Shown: positions 13,835 through 19,683 of the stretch, one piece after another | Numbering within the stretch: position 1 is the first letter of the stretch | Layout of the letters: every line of letters begins with the position of its first letter | From: JBDRNE01 sp043812935 | GTDB taxonomy: Bacteria > Omnitrophota > Gorgyraeia > Tantalellales > Tantalellaceae | DNA: 19,683 bases | Assembly (NCBI GenBank): GCA_043812935.1 | Contig: JBDRLO010000067.1 | Span: 1 to 19,683, forward strand | Direction: 5' to 3' | Position numbers and translations under genes: made by a program | The notes under the pieces: generated by a model | Told to the model about the DNA's origin: nothing | Databases searched by the model: none | What the model saw: the letters and a program-made list of their open reading frames with translations, nothing else

Positions 13835-14413
13835 CTAATCTTTTCTGGATCCCGGTTTTTCTATTGGCAACCCTTCCTGACAAAAAGGACAGTCCTGCTC
13901 TTCAAAAACCGGAATATCCAATTTTAACAAGCTTTTGTGTTTTATTCCACCAAAATCAATGCCACCGCCAGCTCTATCCACTAAACTCACTATACTTAAC
14001 GGAGTTACTCCATTTTCTTTAAGCAGGGATAAAACTTCTTTAACAGATTTTCCGGTAGTTAAAACATCTTCCGCAACAAGAACTTTACTATCGGGAAAAA
14101 TCTTAAAACCTCTACGAAGGCACATTTTCCCGGTTTTGTCTCGTTCGGTAAAAACAGCTCGCGCGTTTAAAACCCTCGCTAGTTCGTACGCAAGAATTAT
14201 TCCGCCCATGGCCGGCCCAACAATAATATCAGGTTTTTGTTCCGTGACTTTTTTCGCTAACGCGCCGCAAAGCCGCGCCGCAACCGCGGGATCCTGTAAA
14301 ACTAAAGCGCATTGCAAATACGCGCCTGAATGAAGCCCGCTGGAAAGTTTGAAATGCCCCTGTTTATACGCTCCGCTTTTATTAAATATCTCCATTATTT
14401 CCATTTCCTGCAT
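13835..14413 (-). CDS. pyrE: Orotate phosphoribosyltransferase
   Basis: PyrE joins orotate and PRPP to give OMP. From the ATG at 14413 the protein is 192 aa. FKLSSGLHSGAYLQC is the orotate-site segment, VGPAMGGIILAYELAR the pyrophosphate loop, AVFTERD the flexible-loop region, and VLVAEDVLTTGKS (111-123) the PRPP motif. The C-terminus has CPFC and PIEKPGSR, as in the longer bacterial PyrE subtype. The frame stays open to 14485, but GAAAGG 9-10 nt before 14413 and the protein start (MQEMEIMEIFNKSGAY) support the shorter form. It lies 99 nt after pyrF, with a REP-like palindrome at the pyrF stop codon, and is the last pyr gene. Confidence 0.95.
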   Translation of the reverse strand: MQEMEIMEIFNKSGAYKQGHFKLSSGLHSGAYLQCALVLQDPAVAARLCGALAKKVTEQKPDIIVGPAMGGIILAYELARVLNARAVFTERDKTGKMCLRRGFKIFPDSKVLVAEDVLTTGKSVKEVLSLLKENGVTPLSIVSLVDRAGGGIDFGGIKHKSLLKLDIPVFEEQDCPFCQEGLPIEKPGSRKD

Positions 14414-14495
14414 AACGTTTTTGCCTTTCTTTTTCGATTTTTGGGTATCGTTTATGGAAAAATAATAAAGAACGGGAATTTCCATTCTTTACAAA

Positions 14496-14513
14496 CCCGT
14501 CGATACGGGCTAC
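14496..14513 (-). repeat. Short GTAG-headed palindrome at the pyrF stop codon
   Basis: On the minus strand GTAG (14513-14510) is followed by CCCGT-ATCG-ACGGG (14509-14496), a 5-bp stem with a 4-nt loop. The last base of the pyrF TAG stop is the first base of the GTAG head. It looks like a member of a different REP family from the GGACAGGC type. Confidence 0.5.
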
Positions 14514-15208
14514 TACATTTCTTCGATAATTCTTCTTGCTGCGGCAAGCGGATCTTCCGATTGTATCACAGGCCGGCCGATAACAATATAATCTGCTCCT
14601 TCATCAACAGCCTGTTTTGGCGTTAAAACTCTTTTTTGGTCCCCGGAGCTTGCCCATTGCGGTCTTACCCCGGGAGTTACTACAATAAAATCTTTTCCGA
14701 GATTTTGTTTTATTAATTTTACTTCTTTGGATGAAGCCACAACGCCATCCATGCCGCATTCCTTTGCGAGCACAGCAAACTCAAGAACTTTATCCGCTAT
14801 ATTCCCTTCCATCCCTATTGACCGCATCTCTTCACTGTCCATGCTGGTCAAAATAGTTACTCCTAACAGCAATGTTTTTGTGTTCTTCCCGGATTCCCGC
14901 GCGCCGTTTACTGCCGCTGACAACATGCGCCGGCCCCCCATACAATGAAAATTCATCATAAACACATTTTTTTCAGCAGCTGATTTAGCCGCGTTTTTAA
15001 CAGTATTGGGAATATCGTGAAATTTTAAATCTAAAAAAACTTTTTTTCCTTTTTTTGCTATTACATCTAAAATTTTATCACCGAATTTTGTAAAAGGGGC
15101 TATGCCCACTTTAAAAACATTAACTTCCGGCGTCAATATATTTACCAGGTTCTCCGCCTCTTCAAAAGTGTCAACATCTAAGGCTACTATTAATTTTTCT
15201 TTTGTCAT
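14513..15208 (-). CDS. pyrF: Orotidine 5'-phosphate decarboxylase
   Basis: PyrF decarboxylates OMP to UMP, the last step of the pathway. The protein (231 aa) has VALDVDTFEEA with Asp11, the catalytic DLKFHDIP (Asp60, Lys62, Asp65), TPGVRP as the phosphate-binding segment, and ADYIVIGRPV at the end of the barrel. The ATG at 15208 opens MTKEKLIVALDVD. Only a weak AGAAAG lies upstream. The 8-copy REP array begins about 17 nt upstream of this start and separates it from pyrD, so its translation is unlikely to be coupled to pyrD. Confidence 0.95.
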   Translation of the reverse strand: MTKEKLIVALDVDTFEEAENLVNILTPEVNVFKVGIAPFTKFGDKILDVIAKKGKKVFLDLKFHDIPNTVKNAAKSAAEKNVFMMNFHCMGGRRMLSAAVNGARESGKNTKTLLLGVTILTSMDSEEMRSIGMEGNIADKVLEFAVLAKECGMDGVVASSKEVKLIKQNLGKDFIVVTPGVRPQWASSGDQKRVLTPKQAVDEGADYIVIGRPVIQSEDPLAAARRIIEEM

Positions 15209-15224
15209 CTTATTTCTTTCTTAT

Positions 15225-15642
15225 GGACAGGCACGGGGGCCTGTCCCTACACTTTGGTTTCCGGGGTTTCAGTTATGGACAGGCACGGGGGCCTGTCCCT
15301 ACACTTTGGTTTCCGGGGTTTCAGTTATGGACAGGCACGGGGGCCTGTCCCTACACTTTGGTTTCCGGGTTTTCAGTTATGGACAGGCACGGGGGCCTGT
15401 CCCTACACTTTGGTTTCCGGGTTTCAGTTATGGACAGGCTCGAGGGGCTGTCCCTACACTTTGGTTTCCGGGTTTTCAGTTATGGACAGGCACGGGGGCC
15501 TGTCCCTACACTTTGGTTTCCGGGTTTTCAGTTATGGACAGGCACGGGGGGCTGTCCCTACACTTTGGTTTCCGGGCTTTCAGTTATGGACAGGCACGGG
15601 GGCCTGTCCCTACACTTTGGTTTCCGATTTTTCCGATTATGG
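15225..15642 (-). repeat. Tandem array of eight 52-bp units, each a REP palindrome plus pyrD-derived spacer
   Basis: Units begin (GGACAGG) at 15225, 15277, 15329, 15381, 15432, 15484, 15536 and 15588, so the period is 52 bp with one 51-bp unit. Each unit has a 26-nt REP (arms GGACAGGC/GCCTGTCC, then CTAC) and a 25-26-nt constant spacer that reads ACTTTGGTTTCCGGG and a few more bases. All units have the same orientation, with GTAG heads on the minus strand. Units 5 and 7 have changes in the stem. After unit 8, positions 15614-15642 are a diverged spacer copy that encodes the end of PyrD. The transcript would carry eight successive hairpins between pyrD and pyrF. Confidence 0.95.
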
Positions 15643-16534
15643 AATTTAGCTTTTTTATATTTTTTCTTTTTAAATAATCTTTAAATTCTTTCAAGATTAA
15701 ATTATATCCGTCCGGGTTTACAAAATTAGCTGTGCCTACCTGTACTGCTTTTGCACCGCATAGCATAAACTCAACAACATCCATGCCTCTCATTATACCG
15801 CCTATCCCTATAATAGGAATCTTTATCTTTTGGTACGCGTCTCTTACGGCTTTTAATGCCATCGGTTTTATTGCCGGCCCGCTCAACCCTCCTATAATAT
15901 TTCCTAAAACAGGTGTTTGTTCCTGCGCATCCACTGCTATTCCCATATATGTATTCACCAGCGAAACAGCGTCAGCTCCCCCGTTTTCAGCCGCGCTGGC
16001 TATTTCCGCTATATCCGTAACATTGGGAGTGAGTTTTGCTATAACAATTTGTTGGCTTCTTTTTTTTACACTTTTAACGATTTTTTCCGTTGCCCTTGGA
16101 TCCTGAGCTATTAGCCGATATCTGGCTCCCAGATGATCTACATTCGGGCAGGAAAGGTTTATTTCAAATGCATTGGGAAAATGTTTTTCTGAAAGTTTTT
16201 CTATACATTGTTCGAATTCTTTTTCATTATTGCCGGCAATACTAATTATAATTTTTGTTTTTAGTTTTTTTAGATATGGATAATTTTCTTCCCTAAACTT
16301 ATCTGCTCCTTTATTTTCCAGTCCGATAGAATTTAATAACCCTGACGGCGTTTCTACAACTCTTGGAGGAGCATTGCCTTCTCGAGCGTTTACTGTTACT
16401 GTTTTTGTAATTATAGCGCCGATTTTTTCGATATCAAAAAAATCTTCAAACTCTTTCCCGTATCCAAACGTTCCTGATGCTGTCCAAATTGGATTTTTAA
16501 ATTCCTCGTTTCCAATTTTTATTTTTATATCCAT
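15584..16534 (-). CDS. pyrD: Dihydroorotate dehydrogenase B, catalytic subunit
   Basis: This FMN barrel oxidises dihydroorotate to orotate and passes electrons to PyrK. NPIWTASGTFGYG, INLSCPNVDHLG (with the class 1 catalytic Cys, about residue 129), AKLTPNVTDI, VSLVNTYMG, GGLSGPAIKPMALK and IGIGGIMRGMDVVEFMLCGA are family motifs in order. The ATG at 16534 overlaps the pyrK stop (TAATG), favouring coupled translation; an in-frame ATG at 16549 would add five residues. The last 14 or so residues (QSVGTGPRACP and just before) are read from the first unit of the REP array, and the stop codon at 15584 is inside the array, so the native C-terminus has been replaced or extended. Partnering with pyrK marks it as the NAD-linked class 1B form. 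Confidence 0.94.
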   Translation of the reverse strand: MDIKIKIGNEEFKNPIWTASGTFGYGKEFEDFFDIEKIGAIITKTVTVNAREGNAPPRVVETPSGLLNSIGLENKGADKFREENYPYLKKLKTKIIISIAGNNEKEFEQCIEKLSEKHFPNAFEINLSCPNVDHLGARYRLIAQDPRATEKIVKSVKKRSQQIVIAKLTPNVTDIAEIASAAENGGADAVSLVNTYMGIAVDAQEQTPVLGNIIGGLSGPAIKPMALKAVRDAYQKIKIPIIGIGGIMRGMDVVEFMLCGAKAVQVGTANFVNPDGYNLILKEFKDYLKRKNIKKLNSIIGKIGNQSVGTGPRACP

Positions 16535-17364
16535 TATGCCGCGTCCCATTTTATTTGTCTTGAATCAAATACCGGACCGTCTTTACATGTCATTTTGTAT
16601 CCATCTACCGTCATTATAGCACACCCCAAACACGCGCCTATCCCGCATGCCATGTATTCAGCAAAAGAAATTTGGGTTTTTATTTCAAATTCCTTTGCAA
16701 TCTTGTTTACGCTTTCTATCATCGGCTTAGGTCCGCAAACATACATTTCATATTTTTGTGGGAATTCTTTTTGTTTCGGGTTTTTTTTGACGGCTTTTAA
16801 GTATTTGCTTAAAATATCCGTTACCCTGCCCTTTTGTCCTAACGTCCCGTTTTCCGTTGCAATAAAGATTTTTGCTCCTATTTTTTTCAATTTATTTTTG
16901 CATAAGATATGTTCTTTCCCGCACGCTCCTTCAAAAACCGTCACTTTCATGCCTCTTTTTCTTAACTCTTTCGCGAGCATATATAACGGAACTATTCCAT
17001 GCCCGCCTGCAACAATTAGCGCTTCTTTTTTTTCACTTAGCCCTCTAAGATCAAACCCGTTGCCTAAAGGGCCTAAAACTGAGATTACTTCTCCCTTTTG
17101 TCTTTGACATAGAGTTTCGGTTCCCGCGCCCACGATTTTATACAACAAATATGTCCTGTCTTTTTCGGTAAAGTGCACGCCTAATGGTATCCTAAGCAAA
17201 GGATCGTTATTCTTGTCCTGCACTTTTATCATTACAAACTGTCCGGGACGGGAGTTTCGCGCAAGCCATTCATTTTGTATTGCTATTTCAAAATGATCAG
17301 GCGCGGTTTTTTTGTTTGATATGATTTTCCCCTGAAGTATTTTTTTGTTTTTTGAAGTTTTCAT
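16534..17364 (-). CDS. pyrK: Dihydroorotate dehydrogenase B, electron-transfer subunit
   Basis: PyrK (276 aa) carries FAD and a 2Fe-2S cluster and passes electrons from PyrD to NAD+. The 2Fe-2S cysteines are at 240, 245, 248 and 260 (CX4CX2CX11C) in YMACGIGACLGC and MTCKDGPVF. RPGQFVMIKV lies in the flavin domain, and YVCGPKPMIESV marks the NAD domain. LLRIPLGV stands where most homologues have an RRPISI-type FAD motif, and GGHGIVPLY where most have GGIGxxPL, so both cofactor loops are unusual. The start at 17364 is 9 nt after the pyrC stop with no clear Shine-Dalgarno; the pyrD start overlaps its stop. Confidence 0.93.
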   Translation of the reverse strand: MKTSKNKKILQGKIISNKKTAPDHFEIAIQNEWLARNSRPGQFVMIKVQDKNNDPLLRIPLGVHFTEKDRTYLLYKIVGAGTETLCQRQKGEVISVLGPLGNGFDLRGLSEKKEALIVAGGHGIVPLYMLAKELRKRGMKVTVFEGACGKEHILCKNKLKKIGAKIFIATENGTLGQKGRVTDILSKYLKAVKKNPKQKEFPQKYEMYVCGPKPMIESVNKIAKEFEIKTQISFAEYMACGIGACLGCAIMTVDGYKMTCKDGPVFDSRQIKWDAA

Positions 17365-17373
17365 AAAATGAGT

Positions 17374-18660
17374 TTAAATTATTTGTCCATCTTTTACAAC
17401 CCTTTTTCCTCCGCAAATCACATCTTGAACAAACGCTTTCATTTTCTTGCCGATAAAAGGAGAATTAACCGCCTTGGACTGGATGTTCTCTTTTTCGTAT
17501 ATCCACTTTTTTTCCGGGGCTATAACAATTATATCCGCGGTTTTTCCTATTTTTAACGATCCTCCGTCATATTTTAAAATATTCGCGGGATTTGCGGTTA
17601 GTTTTTGGATTAACCCCGGCCAGTCCAAATATTTTTCATCTATAAGATTCTGCACGGAAAGCGACAGCGCTGTTTCCAGTCCAATCATACCGAACGGAGC
17701 ATAATTAAATTCTTTTTCTTTTTCGTTTTCTAAATGCGGCGCGTGATCCGTAGCAATAACATCTATTGTCCCGTCTTTAAGCCCCTCTTTTAAGGCTTTA
17801 ATATCCTCGTTTGATCTTAAAGGCGGATTCACTTTAAAGTTTGCATCAAACGTTTTAATATTTTCATCCGAAAGAGAAAAATGATGAGGCGTTACTTCTG
17901 CCGTAACTTTGACCCCTCTTTTTTTTGCCAGTCTTATAATTTCAACGGATTTTGCCGTACTTACATGAGCAATATGCAATCTCACGCCTGTTAATTCAGC
18001 AAGCTGGATATCTCTTTCAACTATTGTACTCTCTGCCTCGGCTGGCATAGGCGCTAACCCTAATACTGTTGAAAAATATCCTTCATTCATTACTCCGTCA
18101 CCTGCCAATTGTTTATCTTCACAATGGGATATTATAAGCAGATCGATCATTGACGCATATTCCATTGCGCGCCGCATTAATTCCGCGTTTTCTACAGAAT
18201 CTCCATCATCTGAGACAGCCGGACATCCAGCCTCTTTTAATTCTCTCATTTCTGAGAGATATTTCCCTTCTCTTGCCTTTGTTATTGTACCTATGGGCAA
18301 CACTTTTGATTTTCCGGCTTCTTTTGCTTTTTCAAACAAAAATTTTACATCTGCCTGACTGTCACAGGCAGGATTTGTATTCGGCATCGCGCATACCGTT
18401 GTAAACCCGCCTTTAACAGCGGCTCTAACAGCCGTTTCAACGGTTTCCACATCTTCTCTTCCAGGTTCCCGCAAATGCGTGTGCATATCAATAAAACCGG
18501 GTGTAACAATTTTATTGTCAGCTAAAATTATTTCATCAGCATTTACATTAATTGCACTCTGCATATCTATAATTTTGCCGTTTTCAATTAAAATATCTGC
18601 TTTTTTGTTTAGTTTTTGGGAAGGGTCAATTATTTTTCCACCATTTATCAATATTTTCAT
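17374..18660 (-). CDS. pyrC: Dihydroorotase, type I
   Basis: Dihydroorotase closes carbamoyl aspartate to dihydroorotate in a two-metal amidohydrolase barrel. Metal ligands are visible in DMHTHLREPG (two His), VSDDGDSV (the Asp that serves as bridging ligand in some type I enzymes), IISHCED, LHIAHVSTA and IDVIATDHAPH (catalytic Asp). CAMPNTNP is a further type I signature. From the ATG at 18660 the protein has 428 aa, and GAGGAG (18673-18668) stands 7 nt upstream, so this start is preferred over the ATG at 18675, which overlaps that site. It is separated from pyrB by a 143-nt gap with no recognised feature and is 9 nt ahead of pyrK. Confidence 0.96.
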   Translation of the reverse strand: MKILINGGKIIDPSQKLNKKADILIENGKIIDMQSAINVNADEIILADNKIVTPGFIDMHTHLREPGREDVETVETAVRAAVKGGFTTVCAMPNTNPACDSQADVKFLFEKAKEAGKSKVLPIGTITKAREGKYLSEMRELKEAGCPAVSDDGDSVENAELMRRAMEYASMIDLLIISHCEDKQLAGDGVMNEGYFSTVLGLAPMPAEAESTIVERDIQLAELTGVRLHIAHVSTAKSVEIIRLAKKRGVKVTAEVTPHHFSLSDENIKTFDANFKVNPPLRSNEDIKALKEGLKDGTIDVIATDHAPHLENEKEKEFNYAPFGMIGLETALSLSVQNLIDEKYLDWPGLIQKLTANPANILKYDGGSLKIGKTADIIVIAPEKKWIYEKENIQSKAVNSPFIGKKMKAFVQDVICGGKRVVKDGQII

Positions 18661-18803
18661 ATCAAATCTCCTCATATTTCTGTTATCATTGTTAATTTCG
18701 CTCCGTTAATTCCACAATAGTTATATCCCTCTTTCCCCATTCCTCCACTTACTTTCTGCTTTAACTCGATCTTAGCTGCGCAAGCCCCAGAATTGAGGAA
18801 ACA

Positions 18804-19683
18804 TCACGCCTTCTTCTCCACTTTGCTCAATCTTGCGTGATTTAGCAAAAACAAAACTGCCATTCTAACCGCAACCCCATTAGTCACCTGTTCCAAAATA
18901 ACAGAATATTTTCCATCTGCTACGTCCTGGCTTAATTCTATACCTCTATTTATTGGCCCCGGGTGCATAACTAAAACATCTTCTTTCGCATATTTGTTCA
19001 ACAGCGGTTTTGTGATTCCAAATCCTTTGATATATTCTCTGATGCTCGGGAATAAAGCTTTTTGCTGTCTTTCTTTTTGAATTCTTAAGATATTCAAAAC
19101 ATCTGCATCTTTTAAGGCTTCTTCAATGTTATAGGTAACAGATACCCCCATTTTTTCGATTTCTTTAGGAATCAATGTTTTGGGCCCGCATACCGTTACT
19201 TTAGCTCCCAATTTTGTCAATGCCCAGATATTGCTTCTAGCAACTCGTGAATGGGCAATGTCACCAATAATGCTAACTCTAAGATTTTTAATTTTGTCCT
19301 TTTTTTCTTTAATCGTAAACACATCTAATAATGCCTGCGTAGGATGTTCATGCATCCCGTCTCCCGCATTAATTACAGATCCCTTTACGTTTTGGGCAAG
19401 AAAATGCGCTGCTCCGGAACATGAATGCCTAATAATAATCATATCTACCCGCATTGCTTCTATATTTTGCGCAGTATCTTTTAAACTTTCTCCTTTTATA
19501 AAACTGGATGACGATGCCGCTATACTTAAAGTATCCGCACTCAATCTTTTTGCAGCCAGCTCAAAGGACGATCTTGTTCTGGTTGATGGTTCACAAAACA
19601 AATTTACTATTGTCTTTCCTCTCAAAGCCGGTACTTTTGGTATCGGCCGCGCTAAAACTTCTTTAAATTTTTCCGCATTCTCC
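18804..19683 (-). CDS. pyrB: Aspartate carbamoyltransferase catalytic subunit (5' end outside window)
   Basis: The frame is open to the window edge (first codons read ENAEKFKEVLARPIPKVPAL), so the start lies beyond 19683; a TTG at 19625 is internal. CEPSTRTRSSFELAAKRL carries the carbamoyl-phosphate loop, SIAASSSSFIKGESLKDT the Ser80s/Lys84 loop that completes the neighbouring active site, and IRHSCSGAAHFLA, NAGDGMHEHPTQALLD, IGDIAHSRVARSN and MHPGPINRGIE follow in family order. It makes carbamoyl aspartate, the first committed step. No pyrI regulatory chain is next to it on the downstream side. The visible 293 codons are close to full length. Confidence 0.96.
   Translation of the reverse strand, partial: ENAEKFKEVLARPIPKVPALRGKTIVNLFCEPSTRTRSSFELAAKRLSADTLSIAASSSSFIKGESLKDTAQNIEAMRVDMIIIRHSCSGAAHFLAQNVKGSVINAGDGMHEHPTQALLDVFTIKEKKDKIKNLRVSIIGDIAHSRVARSNIWALTKLGAKVTVCGPKTLIPKEIEKMGVSVTYNIEEALKDADVLNILRIQKERQQKALFPSIREYIKGFGITKPLLNKYAKEDVLVMHPGPINRGIELSQDVADGKYSVILEQVTNGVAVRMAVLFLLNHARLSKVEKKA

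Noticed and set aside
15225..15642. CRISPR array
   Set aside because: The repeats are regularly spaced, but the intervals between palindromes are nearly identical to each other rather than unique, and no cas genes are near.
15102..15684. Plus-strand ORFs of 131-191 codons across the array (repeats of SYGQARGPVPTLWFPGF)
   Set aside because: The 52-bp unit lacks stops in all three plus frames, so open frames arise automatically; they oppose pyrD and pyrF and have no ribosome site.

Overview
This is a compact, AT-rich bacterial chromosome segment. Every recognisable gene lies on the minus strand, so transcription runs from high to low coordinates. The gene content is core metabolism and information processing. 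Several traits suggest a deep-branching, probably uncultured lineage, with Omnitrophota or other PVC-like groups as a loose guess: a Chlamydia/spirochaete/Bacteroidetes-style V-type ATPase operon that includes a DUF2764 protein, a threonyl-tRNA synthetase that appears to lack the TGS domain, a short prepilin, and many GTAG-headed palindromic (REP-like) repeats. No rRNA or protein phylogeny was available, so this placement is inference only.

Layout, in transcription order. (1) 19683-13835: de novo pyrimidine operon pyrB (cut by the window edge), pyrC, pyrK, pyrD, pyrF, pyrE, covering the five steps from carbamoyl phosphate and aspartate to UMP. An 8-copy, 52-bp tandem REP array sits between pyrD and pyrF and supplies the last codons of pyrD. 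(2) 13681-6181: V/A-type ATPase operon E, DUF2764, A, B, D, I, K. Recognisable C, F and G subunits are absent. The ring subunit K keeps most residues of the Na+ site known from Enterococcus hirae NtpK. (3) 6180-5721: a gene-free stretch with four REP palindromes arranged as two inverted pairs (REPIN-like). (4) rsmI. (5) A good sigma-70-type promoter (4976-5003), followed by a probable 30-residue membrane peptide that overlaps ndk, then ndk, yicC, gmk, rpoZ, coaC, coaB and a prepilin, nearly all overlapping or abutting. coaC and coaB are separate genes but lie in the same frame with only stop-containing codons between them. (6) A strong promoter (769-797) driving a tRNA cluster, Cys(GCA)-Leu(UAA)-Val(GAC), followed by the start of thrS at the window edge.

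The window does not contain an obvious new defence, mobile or biosynthetic system. The items most worth a second look are the REP array that grew from the 3' end of pyrD, the REPIN-like pairs, perfect hairpins that start exactly at the encoded CCA of two tRNAs, the small membrane ORF before ndk, and the reduced V-ATPase gene set with its DUF2764 protein.
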